NCBI GenBank assembly: GCA_000499405.2
Contig: HG738137.1
Location: forward strand, 24,680,317 to 24,744,316
Length of the DNA stretch: 64,000 nucleotides
Direction of reading: 5' to 3'
Origin: Onchocerca volvulus
Taxonomy: Eukaryota; Nematoda; Chromadorea; Rhabditida; Onchocercidae
Part shown: positions 1-12,267 of the stretch, piece after piece
Layout of the letters: each line of letters starts with the position of its first letter
Numbering within the stretch: position 1 is the first letter of the stretch
Position numbers and translations under genes: made by a program
The notes under the pieces: model-generated
What the model saw: the letters and a program-made list of their open reading frames with translations, nothing else
Databases searched by the model: none
Told to the model about the DNA's origin: nothing

Positions 1-3000
1 AAATAATTCAAAAAATATTGTTTTTCAACATAAAATAACTAAATTTTTCCTTTCTTTCCAGTTTATCACTATTCTAAAAATCGATCAATATTGCTTTCTT
101 TTATCATGTAAATTTTTTTTCGGAAGAAACGGTAAAATTAAAATCAAAAATTAATTATCAGTACAAGTATTGACAAGCATAAAGTCAGAATAAAAAGTTA
201 GTTATCAATAAAACTGCTGATAAGCATAAAATCAAAATAAAAAATTAATTATCAGTAAAAAAAAGCATAATATCAACATAAAAAACTAGTTATCAGTAAA
301 AGTATTGATGAGCATAGTAAACTTTTACAAATGATAATAAAAGGGAAAGAAATTTTTCAAACAGTTCAAGACGAAAGATTAATATCATTTGCGGAAAACC
401 AGAAAGAGCATAGGTTATGGACGAAGGCAGAGAGAAAAAAAAGAAAACAATTGAGTAATACTCGTATCGGAATAATTAATATCAAATGATTTTGATAAAT
501 TATTACTAATTAGATATAAGAGATTAAAATTATCAGAAAAAAAAACTTTGGCATATTAAACAAATTAGCCGAATATAATTTATCTAAAACTGTCGATTTA
601 ATTGCTATTAAATATACAAATTTAACAATTATTCAAGTTTGTTTTCATTAAAACAAACTTATTTGTTTTATTATTAGAAATTATAATCATTATTCATCCA
701 TTATTTTATTTTTATCTTTCGTTCTTTTAATATTATCATTCATTATCACCTTTTTTCCTTCCAATATTATCATTCACTTAAGTATCCGAAATTTTCATGC
801 AATAATTTTGTCTGATTTTAATTTATAATTTTTCATAATTCGACGGAAATTTTACTTTCTTTTAACTTTCTGATAATTTTTTATTGCTTAATCTACGTTT
901 TTAATTTTCCATAAAATTGAAAACTGTTTCTGAGAAGGAATGTTTCTAATTGAATATTAATAATCTGATAGGGAATTTCATAAGAAAAAATTCGTACATT
1001 TCAGTTCTTCAATAATTATCGATCTCAACTTTCAAATATTCGAGTCGGCACAATTTTCCAGCAAATTGCATTCTTGAAAAAGAAAAATGAATTTTCATAC
1101 ATCGGAAATTTAAATAATTTTCGATAAAACGATTAATTCTTTTATATAAACCGGAAATATTCATAAATGTGTATTATATAGACGAGAAATATTATTATTT
1201 TGTATTAATCGAATCCGTCTTTATATTTTTCTGATAACCGGATTATTAACAAATCGGAAATATTGTTTACATTTGTTTATTCGTTTTTGTCTGATTACAA
1301 TAAAATTGATCAAAAGTCAGCCGCGAAATTTTGGTAATAAATTTTGTGAAATTTTGGTAATAAACTTTGTTTACCTGAATGTTCAAACAGAAAGAATCAA
1401 GAATTTTTTAAAATCAGGAATTGTATCCGGTTCAGCTATAAATATTTGTGATAATTTCTACACCCGTTATCATTTGAAGCATTGTTCACTTATTAATGAT
1501 AATACGAATAATTTATTCATTTGAAAAATGAATGATTAATTTAGAAAAAAGAGAAAAAATGAATGAATAATTTAATATTATATTAATAATTTTCCAATTA
1601 TTTCATTCAGGTATTTAAAAAGTTGAAACTATCGACTGATTAAAATTCAATTTCCATTTTTCTGGTAAAATTTTTTTCATAAAGAATTTTTAGGAACTTT
1701 TACGAAATTATTTTTTACCTTTAATTTCATTTTTTTTCTTCTAACGTCATTTTTTCCTTCCTAGTTCCAGTAAAAGTAATTTAAATTCAAGTTAATAATT
1801 TTCTCGATTTTGAAATCGAAATTGAAAATGAATTCAAATATAAATAAAATCCATTTCTCAGCAACTGTAAAAATTGAATTATCATGATTTAAGTATTATC
1901 ATTATTTTCTCAAAAGTAAAAATACCGATAAGGTCATAGGACGCTGAATTTTACTAACATTTTTTCTAATTACTCATTAATCAAACAATTTCTTTATTTG
2001 ATTATACAATGAGTCATAAAAGAAATATTTTCTTGTTTTTTAAGTACAATTTACCATTCATTTGATCAATTTACTTAATTATTTAAAAACTGGAAATATT
2101 AAGAAAAAAAAAAGGACTAAAATGTTTAATCGATTACTAAGATTTGATAATTATATTAATGATAACATATCAATGTATTATTGAATAAGCGCACAAAAAA
2201 ACAATAGACGAAATTTTTTTCAATTCTTCAGAAATGAGTAAATAATTTTGATTTCAATTATAGTGACTTTTTTTTTTTTTGCCCCTCCGTTGATGATCAA
2301 TCACTAATTGGAAAAGTTTGTTGTCAAAAATAATGAAAACCGGTATTTGCTTTTGATAAATGACAGGAAAAGAAATCATTTAATTTTCATTTTTCCAGTT
2401 ATTTTTTAAACTAAATTTATTTATTTTTTTGTTTTTTTAATTTTATTTTTCTTTTTCATTTGTTAGAAATTATGAAAATGGGAATGAAAAGTGAACAAAA
2501 AAACAAAAAAAAAAAGTTTATAGCTGAAAAAATTTCAAGGAAAAGAATTTATTTATATTTCTAATTGAAATTTTATATTGAAATATTTGCAAAAAAAAAA
2601 AAAAAAAGAAAAAAAAAGCAGAAATCAAAATGAATAATTCAACAAATTCTCGTTCAATCTAAAATAAAATTTTTTTTTTTTTCAAAGTTATTGCTCATTT
2701 TTTTTCTATAAAAAGAAAAATTTCATTGTCGGTTAGAAATTTTAAACTTTTTTTTTTCCATGAAATTATTTTAGTTGATAGATTTAGACGAAGAGAGATA
2801 GAATTACAAAACACGAAAAACGAAAACACTAAAAACGTACTTGAAAGTTTTTTCATTTCTAAGCAATTCGGCAAACTTCAAATTTAATTAATGAGTGCAT
2901 TGATGAAACCTTATAAAATGCATTATAGTTTGACCAAATGATGAGCTGTTTCATTTATTGTTCAAATCAAACAGAACGGTTGAAATTTGTCAAAATCTTT

Positions 3001-3031
3001 TAAATTATTTTTGTAAAAGAAAGAAAAAAAA
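1..3031. other. AT-rich intergenic DNA, no gene seen
   Basis: The stretch is strongly AT-rich with many poly-A and poly-T runs. The only open frame of any length (1273-1524) is low-complexity and lacks splice context or a recognisable domain. A degenerate short tandem repeat lies at 145-316 and is listed separately. The last part should include the promoter of the glycine-rich gene that starts at 3032, but I see no definite promoter element. Confidence 0.6.
145..316. repeat. degenerate ~46-bp tandem repeat
   Basis: Four imperfect copies start near 147, 193, 239 and 280. Each carries a TTA(A/G)TTATCA core followed by a run that includes AAGCATAA or a close variant. Spacing is about 46, 46 and 41 bp. 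It is non-coding. Confidence 0.55.
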
Positions 3032-4574
3032 ATGACAAACTCTTTGATGCCATTACTTCTGTAAGTTTAATTTCTTATCTAATCTTCGTATTACTTTTAA
3101 CTTGATAAAATTTAAAAATAAAATGATATTTTATATCTTATGTATTGAATTACTGAAATGCTCTAATTTCTTTTAATCGAAATAATTTTAAAAAATTTGA
3201 TGTTTTACTTTATATTCAACGAATCAATTGCTTTACTTCTTTTTCAATCGTTAATTTTTAAATTTTAAGTAAAGTGTTTTTACTTTCTTCCTTAAATTTT
3301 AATTTTGAAACTTGAAAGTTTTTTGAAACAAGCCTAATAACAATTTCAGACCACTAATTATTATTCCATTGACTAACGGTCAAATAATTGGTTCTTTCAA
3401 TGGTAATTACGCTGGAGATGGAGTAAGTTTTGTAATTTAATCATTTTTAATTTCAGATTACTAATTACCATATCATTAATTAGCGGTCAAATTGTTAATT
3501 CTTTCAATCATAACACGGTTGGGAGTAATGTAAGTTTTTGTTATTTTATCAAATTTATAAAAACTTTTGAAAAAAACATGGAAATTCTCAACATATTTTG
3601 CGAGAATTTTTATTATTTCAAAAAATATTTTCAAAAATTTGAAAAAAAAAATTAGGGGAAAATTACCAAAAATTGAAAAGTTCTTTTTTTTAGCTTTATC
3701 AATATTCAAATTAGTTTTGAATATTTATACTAATTTTTATTTTTTTTATGAGTTTTCAAACTTTTAGATAAAACAAATTCAAAAATTATTTGTATAATAC
3801 AAATGATATTAAGACTAATTTAAATTTACTATTTGTAATTTTCAGTCATTGAATAATAATGCAAATTCGTTTGGAGAAAGAACTACTACTACACGTTCAA
3901 CATCTAGACCTAGCTTACCACCCAGACCTGGCTACCCATCCAGACCTGGCTATCCATTCAAACCTGGCTTTCCACCTAGAGGTCCACCAATTCCATATCC
4001 TCACGGTAAACCTTCTGGTCCGCGATATCCTTGTTATGGAGGATACGGTGGTTATGGACATCCTGGTTATGGACCATTCGGTGGTAATGGATACCTTGGT
4101 TATACTGTATGTAGTGGACGTGGTGAATTTGGTGGATATGGACCAGGTTTGGGTGGAGGAACAGGTCTGGGTGGACTAGGACCTGGTGAATTTGGTGGAT
4201 ATGGACCAGGTTTGGGTGGAGGAACAGGTCTGGGTGGACTAGGACCTGGTGGATTTGGTGGGATTGGGCCAGGTTTAGGTGGCGGAGGAGGTCTGGGTGG
4301 ACCAGGACGTGGTGGATTTGCTGGATATGGACCAGGTTTGGGTGGCGGAAGAGGTCTGGGTGGACCAGGACCTGGTGGATTTGATGGATATGGACCAGGT
4401 TTGGGTGGGAGACCATATCCGGGTGGATATGGTAGATTTTACGGACCTGGACCATATCCGGGTGATAGACTAGATCCACGTGGACTTAGTGAATCTGGCA
4501 GACCCAGAACACGTTTGGCTTCATATAACAGAAATGATCGTGGAACTCAATTTTCATATATACGGGATCGTTAA
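3032..4574 (+). CDS. secreted glycine-rich repeat protein with alternative exon 2
   Basis: Coding exons are 3032-3060, then either 3350-3422 (2a) or 3457-3529 (2b), then 3846-4574. Either isoform is 276 residues. The start MTNSLMPLLL plus the first part of exon 2 forms a signal peptide ending near TNG|Q (2a) or ISG|Q (2b). The mature protein has a short N-rich segment, a T/R/S/P-rich stretch with repeated RPGYP-like turns, then about 4.6 copies of a 21-residue repeat of the form GFGGYGPGLGGG.GLGG.GPG, and a basic tail rich in R, N and D. There is one Cys in the GYGG region and one just before the repeats. I recognise no enzyme domain. Gly/Tyr/Pro-rich secreted proteins in nematodes are often cuticle, eggshell or antimicrobial-like, and the exact role is unknown. 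Splice borders are GT/AG and phases agree. The final-exon start at 3846 follows TTTTCAG. Confidence 0.8.
3350..3422 (+). other. exon 2a, one of a mutually exclusive pair
   Basis: A 73-nt exon preceded by AATTTCAG and followed by GTAAGT. It enters in phase 2 (completing a Leu codon split CT|A) and leaves in phase 0. It encodes the hydrophobic end of the signal peptide (PLIIIPLTNG) and the first mature residues QIIGSFNGNYAGDG. Confidence 0.75.
3457..3529 (+). other. exon 2b, duplicated alternative to exon 2a
   Basis: Also exactly 73 nt, preceded by AATTTCAG and followed by GTAAGT, with the same entry and exit phases as 2a. By ungapped count it matches 2a at 47 of 73 bases. It encodes LLITISLISG then QIVNSFNHNTVGSN. 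It lies only 34 nt after 2a. If both copies were included the frame would shift and hit TAG inside 2b, and skipping both gives TGA at once, so each message needs exactly one copy. Confidence 0.75.
4122..4410 (+). repeat. 63-bp in-frame coding repeat
   Basis: Copies start at 4122, 4185, 4248, 4311 and (partial) 4374, each encoding one 21-residue Gly-rich unit. Copies 1 and 2 are identical over 63 bp, while later copies differ at several sites. This suggests recent unit duplication or slippage. Copy number is likely variable between individuals. Confidence 0.85.
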
Positions 4575-4645
4575 TTTTTTATGATGCGCAATATGTTAAT
4601 TTGTTAATGAATCATTTCATTGCTATTTATATTTTTTTATTTCAT

Positions 4646-4825
4646 AAATTTTTGCCAAAATTGTAATATTTGTGAATCATTGATAAAACAAGAAGTTATT
4701 CGAAAGCAAGTTTGATGATCTTTCACTTCAACAAGAAATTTTTGCCAAAATTGTAATATTTGTGAATCATTGATAAAACAAGAAGTTATTCGAAAGCAAG
4801 TTTGATGATCTTTCACTTCAACAAG
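4646..4825. repeat. perfect 90-bp tandem duplication downstream of the glycine-rich gene
   Basis: Positions 4646-4735 are repeated without a visible change at 4736-4825. Both copies contain TTGCCAAAATTGTAATATTT and end in CACTTCAACAAG. The repeat begins 72 bp after the stop codon, so it probably lies in the 3' UTR or just beyond it. Confidence 0.9.
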
Positions 4826-6151
4826 ATAATTTAAAAATTTTCAAACTTTTTCACTGTATACTTTTTATGGAAGAAATTTTCGGAAAAATAATTTAAATAT
4901 TACTTTTAACACACATGCACACATTCTACTTATCTTTTTTCAATTTATTACACTTAGTTTTATTGCCGTTCGTAACTTTATGATTTCAGGAATTTTTATT
5001 GAATTGCTCATGTATTCATGCACTTGTTCTGGTTAATATCATCAGTGTTTTTCTCTTTTTAACAAATTAAAATTTTTTTTTTTTTTTTTTGGTTGACAAA
5101 ATTTCGGAAAGAAAAAGAAAAAAGAGGAATATTTTCATTACAAAATAAGATTTATTGAGAGTATTGATTTGCATGCAATACATTTATTGTTAAAATATGA
5201 TGAAGTTTCATTTCCGATTGTAATTATAACATTTTTGAACAAAAAACTTCGTTTCTAAATGTTTATTTCAATTAGAATATTATCTTCGTATTATTTGACC
5301 ATATTAATGAATTTTTATCCCTATAAAGTTTTAAGAAAAATTTAATCAAGTTCGTGATATTTAAAACAAAATCTTTTTCTTTTCATCTTTTACATTTTGG
5401 GATTTAGAAAAGTGAAATTTAAAACGAATTTTTCATTATCAAAATTTAATACTTTGGAATTATAAAAATGATACGATTAAATTAGACATTAAAAGTTTGT
5501 TGAGTTTGGAAAAAGTTAATACAGAAATTTTTATATGATGAACAAGAACAGTTACTTTGTTGAAAAATGAATCTATCAAAAAATTTTTTCCTGTAAAAAT
5601 TAAAAGTTCAATTAATTTTTTTTTTGTTATACGCCATCTCTGATAAGTCGAATTAGCCGTTTGAAAGAAGTTCGTAGGAATGATTACCAATTCTGTCAAT
5701 GAATTACCGTATAAATTAGTCATACATCAAATATCATTCGATGTCATTGTTTGCCGGAACAATGATTTTTTGTTTTTTGATTGACGGAACAATGATTTTT
5801 TGTTTTTTGATTGACGGAACAATGATTCTTTGTTTATGCTAAAATCAATTTTACAAGTAAATTGATCGCTGGATTATTCTTTCCTTTGTTGCTTGTAAAG
5901 AAGAATACTGCTCAACTAAATTTCAGGTAATCAAACAACCGAATAAAATTTCCATTTGATTAATTTAAATCGTTAGAAAATCATTTAGACAAGTATTTGC
6001 TTATAAAAGAAAAGGAAATTTGCATCAAATGGAAAAATTATATAAATGAATTTTTCATTTATAATCGGCATTCATAAAAAATTAACATTTTGCGCGCTTC
6101 AAATCTGTCGCCCGTATTTTTCACGTAACGTTTAATTAATTGGGATGAAAT
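4826..6151. other. intergenic spacer
   Basis: AT-rich spacer between the glycine-rich gene and the transthyretin-like gene. The minus-strand open frame at 5460-5723 has no splice or domain support. A 30-bp triplicate lies at 5757-5830. I see nothing else. Confidence 0.6.
5757..5830. repeat. 30-bp tandem repeat, about 2.5 copies
   Basis: The unit reads GGAACAATGATTTTTTG followed by TTTTTTGATTGAC. Copies start at 5757 and 5787, and a partial third starts at 5817 with a T-to-C change. Spacing is exactly 30 bp. Confidence 0.85.
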
Positions 6152-8861
6152 ATGACGTGTCATTTATATATGTTTTATTTATATATGTTATCATTGCTTA
6201 TTATTACATTAGCGAAAATGAATAAATCGGTTACTGGTGATGTTGCAAGAAAAGAAATTAAAGTTCCAAAACCGGTAAATATTTCCGGAACAATGTTTTG
6301 CAATTATGTACGAGCCTATGCAGTACTTGTTAGTATTGCGGAAGAAGTTTCATGTTTGTTTTTTAATTTTTAAATCAATTTTCTGCTGCTATTTGATTTA
6401 TTAATTAGATCAATAGGTCATTTGGTATTTTCATTCCTTTACTTGGTCATTGAACTTACCCTAATGTTCTTTTATTCAACTTGCTAAAGTTTATAAAATC
6501 GGAAAAAATTCTGTACAAATTTTATTGAATTATTAAAATTAAATTTTTTTCTTCTATAAAATATATGACAAATGATAAGAACTTTGTAATTCGATTTTAA
6601 ATTTAATTTCAAATTCCATTTTTCTTTTCTCTCTATGAACTTTTGCATAGCATTTCTTCCTGCTGATTTACAATCATATTCAAATTGAATTCTGTTTCAG
6701 TAAATATTTAATAGTTTTATTACACATAGTAATACTTATTGTTATCATAAGAATCATTTTTGCTTATGTTTAATTATCACCTATCAATTTTCTTCCTTTT
6801 TTTTATAATATTAATTTTTATCATATATCACATATCACTGTTATATGTAATTTTCATTAATATTAAGCAATAATTTAGTCATGTAAAAAATAAAATTTAA
6901 ACTAATAATTCTAATAAATTAATGAAATTTTTAGATAAGGTAGAATCTGAAATAAAACGTGGTAAATTACGAATTAGTAGTTATACACTTTCCGATCGTG
7001 ATGGTTTTTTCGAAGTTATCGGTCGTAGATATGTTAAAAAGGATCCATTATTATTAAATATCACTCATCATTGTTTACCGGATAGAAAACGGAAACGATA
7101 TCGAGTTAGTGATAGTTTTTCGAAAAATTTTAATAGTTTTTGCTAATTCAATGGGAAATTAATCATACTACAGATATGTAATTATAATATAGAGATTTAC
7201 TTTTCCTTTAATTACTAAAAATTTATACTAAAAAAGTAAAAAATTTGCATTTATAATTACAAATTATAATTTAATCATTCATATATCATTGTAAAAATTA
7301 ATTATAATTTACTTGTAAGTACATAGTAATTTCAGGCTTAACCTCTATTTCTTCCAACTTTTTTTTTTTTGCTTAGTACACGTCAATATAGTGCTACTAT
7401 TTAAACATGTAATTAAATATTGCGATTAAATCTTGTGTAATGATTTTTATGTGAGAATATTTGATTGCAAGATGATAATTCTATTCCTTTTACGTGGGAA
7501 TATTTAATTTTAAACAATAATTTCACCTCTTTAACGTAGAAACACTTTTACGTAGATTCTGAAGCAATGATTTTATGCCTTTCACGTCGAAATATTTGTT
7601 TCTGATATTTGTAGAAATATTTTGTTTAGATGATGAATATATTTCTTTTACGTGAAAATATTTGATTGCGTGAATGTAGTAGAAACGTTTGTTTCTAAAC
7701 AATGATTCTATCTCTTTTTACGTAGGAATATATTTAATTCTAAATAATGCTTCTGTTTTTTTTTTTTTTTTTCACTTACGAAAATTTAACGACAAAATGA
7801 TGATTCTGTCCGTTCACGTAAAAACAATTTAATCGTAAACAATGATTTTATTCCTTTTTTCCGTCGAAATACTTGTTTACCAGAAATGAATAACCTAAAT
7901 CATCCATTCGAATTCATTTCTTCTTTTGAAATATGACAATTATATCGATCATATGTTGTACTCGTAAAGTGTAAAATGACAAATGATGTAAACGACGATA
8001 CCTCTCATTCCGTCCTTTCCTTTTCTTCTATCATTTTAAAATAATTGATAAAATGACCTTATTTGACATTCATAGGACAATGTTTGGTAACAATCTTCAA
8101 TATTATTAATTTTAAAATATCAATTATCAATAATAAAAATATGCGATTAGAAATTTTTAAAATTTCAAAATATATCAATATTAGAATTGATAATTAATAT
8201 ATTCATAATGATATTAATATTCTTATTAATCTAATTTTACATTATTTGAAAGTCTTATCAGAAACACATCATTATCAAATATTTCATCTTTTTTTTGTTA
8301 ATTATTTTTTTTTTATTCGTTTTTTCAAAATCATTATCAATTCATGGCAGAGATTTTTTTTTTTTTTTACAGTGTTTGGTAATCTTATCAAATGTTTCAT
8401 TATCAAATATTTCATTCTTTTTATCAAATTTTTTTTAAATCGATATTAAGACATAACAGATCTTTTATAATGTTAGATAATCTTATCAAATATAAATCTT
8501 CATTAAATCATAAAAAAAATCTATTTCTTAATGTTTTAAATTAGCTTTGATGATAAAATTGTTGGGTTTAATCGATAATAATCGATTTCGGTTGATAGTT
8601 TCAAAAAAAAAAAAGATCGATATTTTGGAAAGAAAGCATTCTGCAGCTTTCAGAAGTCAAATTGATGATTCTGATGATGTATTTCAGAATTGCTTCACAA
8701 ATATCATGTACAAAATTCGTAGTGATCCAAGAAATATGAATTATGATGTGGGTGATATTTTGCTGGATCGATTAGAATTCCAAAGTGAAGTAAAATGTCG
8801 TGATTGGCCTTATGAATATCCGCAATTTGTTAAAAAATACATCGCCAAACATCCAACATAA
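6152..8861 (+). CDS. transthyretin-like (TTR-52/TTL family) secreted protein
   Basis: Modelled exons are 6152-6353, 6935-7108 and 8647-8861, giving about 196 residues. The start MTCHLYMFYLYMLSLLIITLA is a signal peptide. The family features follow in order: a first strand ISGTMFCNYVRAYAVLV (usual form: GTL.CN..PA..V.V), the TLSDRDGFFEV turn (usual form: T.SDG.F...G), DPLLLNITHHC (usual form: .P.L.I.H.C), and the terminal YDVGDILL...EVKCRDW (usual form: YDIG...L...RDC). Family members are small secreted extracellular proteins, abundant in nematodes. TTR-52 bridges apoptotic cells, but most have no known ligand. At ~196 residues it is longer than the usual 140-150. The second donor is uncertain: GTGATA at 7109 fits phase with the CTGCAG acceptor at 8646, while the better-looking GTTAGT at 7105 would need another acceptor. 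The first intron (TCAT|GTTTGT to TTTTAG|AT) agrees in phase. Confidence 0.7.
7440..7880. repeat. degenerate ~60-70 bp repeat with TTTACGT core, inside intron 2
   Basis: About seven imperfect units share AA.CAATGATT.TAT.CCTTTTACGT.GAAATATTTG and close variants, for example near 7440, 7490, 7560, 7640, 7700, 7790 and 7840. The whole array lies in the large second intron of the transthyretin-like gene. It looks like an old minisatellite. Confidence 0.55.
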
Positions 8862-9824
8862 ATTTTAAACTTGAACTTAATATATCAATTTTAATTCATA
8901 ATATAATTCTATTCTATTTTTTTTTTCTAATTTTCGTATTAAAAATTTGTAAATTTGAAAATTCTGATTTTATTTTCTGATTTCAACGCTGTTTTAGGTA
9001 ATTTGAATGACAAAAATGATTTTGATTCTATTGTATTTATTTACAAATACTGTCAATCATTTGATTTAAAGAACGAAAAAAAAGCAATAAAAGTGCATCA
9101 TTGTCATTTAATTCAAATTTTGCTTTAAATTTTGAATGGATATAATTAAATTTAAATTAATTTAATGTGAAATGATGAACATGATATCTTTATTTTATCA
9201 AATAGTGTATGAAACAAAAGATTTTTAAGAAATTAAAAAGAAGTTATAGCTGTAGAAATCAACCCTTTTATGAAGAAATTTTGGACGAAATTTTGGCACA
9301 AATAAATTTTAACATTTTTTTGACGAAAAATTTCGTCGCAACTTTGTAATATACAAAAAAATAGAAATCGATTATTGCAATATTTTTGAAAAATCGATTT
9401 TATATTACGATTTATATTATGAAATAATTATTATGTATAAATTATTATATATTTGATTATTTAATAGCATCAAATAATTGCATGGTTTTATAATATAATA
9501 TTAAATAATACTTAATTCAATTAATTGACAAGAAAAAAAACAGGTGCTTCAAGAATGATTCTTATCATCCTTTGATTATTATTTAAACTATTATCATTCA
9601 ATCAATCACTTAATACATAATATTTATTTGATGGATGATATCTAAATAAAATGTCATTTTTTGATATTGAGGAATAATTCTCGTCATCTTTTGATAATTC
9701 TTTGAATTATTACAATCTAATCAATCATATAATACATTGAATGATACATCATAAACAGTTAAAATTTAATTTTTTGCGAAAAAATTCACATTATATGCTA
9801 TCAAATTATTTCATCCGCTAATTT

Positions 9825-9920
9825 GTGCGTTAATTAATTAATTTATCGGAAATTACCGTATTGTCAAATAATTTTGTGCCTTAATTAATTAATTTATCGG
9901 GAATTACCGTATCATCAAAT
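9825..9920. repeat. 51-bp tandem duplication
   Basis: GTGCGTTAATTAATTAATTT at 9825 recurs as GTGCCTTAATTAATTAATTT at 9876, followed in both copies by ATCGG.AATTACCGTAT..TCAAAT. Two copies with a few substitutions. Confidence 0.8.
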
Positions 9921-11824
9921 CCTGTTCTTTTCTTAAAGGTCAAAAATTTATTCCCAGACAACATCAATTCCAATTCATTGTATGCTAAATTGGCAATAAA
10001 AGCATAGTTCTAGGAAAAAAAAAAAATTCTGGTGAATTTTATAAAATATTTTTTTTAATTTCACTTAAATTTCTTCCTTTTTTCGTAGATTTTTGTTATG
10101 TTAAAAATTTTGTTTCTACAAATGTGCTAAATCAAAAAAAAAAGTACTCAAAAATTTTCATAAATTTTTTTTTGACTAAATGATTAAGTTTCGATGTACT
10201 TTTCATTTAACTAATTGCAATATTTATTTTTCTTCTTTTCTTGGTTGTATAATACTAAATTATAATATTATCAGTAACAGATAATATTATTTATTGAATT
10301 ATCATTAAAATAATTATTTAAATTTATGAAATTTATACCACAATAATGCGATAAATTTTTCTTTTTTTTTTCGCCACAAATTTAATATAAATTGTTTTGG
10401 AAGCAAAAAATTATGTTCTTCCATTTCATTTCATGAGTAATATTCAATTATTTAAATTAATAATAACTTCCAATATTTATAAATTGAAATTATGTGGCAT
10501 AAATTTCATTATATATATATATATTTAATGATAAATGTTTTTTTACGCTCACAACATTTTCCAGTAATTATGCAAATCAAATATTTATTTAAAATTTAGT
10601 AATAAACAAAATTAATTTTATATTACACAATCAGATATATAATAAATTCGAAATATTTTATTTTTTCCATTTATACTGAATTTGTTTCGCAAGACTAGAA
10701 AGATTCAGGATTTCACAAAATTTGAATTTAATAATTTTTTTTTTTTTTTAGAATTGAATATCGGTATAATGCTGTTTCCGGAAATGCTGATTGAAATTAA
10801 TAGATATGGATGGATGGATTAATGAATAAATGGTTTTCAATATTTCACGATAATTTGAAATTTTCAAAATTATTAAAAGAACCATCCAATTCCAAAAAAA
10901 ATTTTACTCAAATTGATGAGATAATTTTTTTTGGAATTTATTTTAAAACTTAAAAGATAATACGGACAAATTAATGAAATGATAAATTAAAGAATATTTA
11001 AATTCAACAAATATCAATACTGATAAATTCATATATCACCACATATTCGGAGGTTTATAAATTAGCTATCATCGAATAGTTTATTTGACAAAATGTAATA
11101 CCAAATTATCAACCGTTTATTACATTTGTCAGAAAATTATTAAATTATTAGAAAAAAAAAATGAAGTGACGAAGCATTTTAAAAACATTCAACAAGCTTG
11201 AAAATTCAGCAAAAATACGTATAAAAAAAAGGTGTGATAAGTTTAATTTTGTCATCTTTTTCATCAGTTTTAAAACAAATGTTGTTTAGAAAAAATTAGC
11301 TTCTAATCAATCGAGTAATTAATCATATTTAACGAATAACTGAAATGAGAAGTAAGCTAATAGTAAATTAGATGGTACTAAGAATTATGAAAAGATATAG
11401 GTATCAATAAATAATTAATTAAGTAATGTAATTCTAAAATATTGTGATTTTAATCTCGAAAAAATTCTTTTTTTTTTTCATTATTCGTGAAAAGCAATTG
11501 TAATTTATTAACTGTTAATTGAACTGAATTAAAGCAAAAACATCTTAAAAGAATTGTGAAATTAAATATCAATTCTTGAATTTTTGGAATATATGAATGT
11601 TTCATTTCAAACGACAAACGATAATTAATCGATTTGGCGTTATTATACGAAATAAATGATTAGATCGATGATTATATCGAGGATTACAGGAAAACTTGAT
11701 TGGAAGCTAATTTTTGTGCCAAAATTCGACAATATAAATAAACATTTGAAAGAATTTAGATTAATTAAATAAGAAAATGAAATTTTTAAAATGATATGAT
11801 TACGATTAAGTGTAGCCATCAATT

Positions 11825-11910
11825 TTGCTCATGAAATAATCAACAGTGATTGAACATTTGCGATAACAGTAATATGCTACCGTATGCCTTTGTTAATAGT
11901 TCATGAGCAA
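11825..11910. repeat. inverted repeat able to form an ~86-nt hairpin
   Basis: TTGCTCATGAA at 11825-11835 is the exact reverse complement of TTCATGAGCAA at 11900-11910. Pairing continues imperfectly inward for about ten more bases, with mismatches. The size resembles a small-RNA precursor, but nothing else supports that. Confidence 0.35.
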
Positions 11911-12267
11911 CTGGAATAGTAAAACAAACAGTGATATAAATGATTAAAGAACAAAAAAAGAAAAAATGGAAAGATAAATTCTAATTTAAGACTATTTTTA
12001 ATTGGAATTAATCAAGAATTAATTAAGATTGGTTTTTCGATTATTTGGAAAAAATGAGAAGGATATTGCACGAAAAAGTAGATCGATGTTATCAAGTTTA
12101 TCAATTTCTGCATTTAATGCTTTTAACTAAAAAATGATCCCACATATTAGAATAATATCAAATTTAACTATCGATTATTTGAGTACTGATTATTTGCTCT
12201 CATAATTTTCTGATAAAATCTATCTTGTTCATATCAATCTCGATCATTCATAATATCCATCAATTAC

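Noticed and set aside
3859..4479. Other-frame open stretches over the glycine-rich exon on both strands
   Set aside because: They are shadows of the 63-bp coding repeat. The frame from 3846 has the signal-peptide exons, phase agreement and sensible composition.
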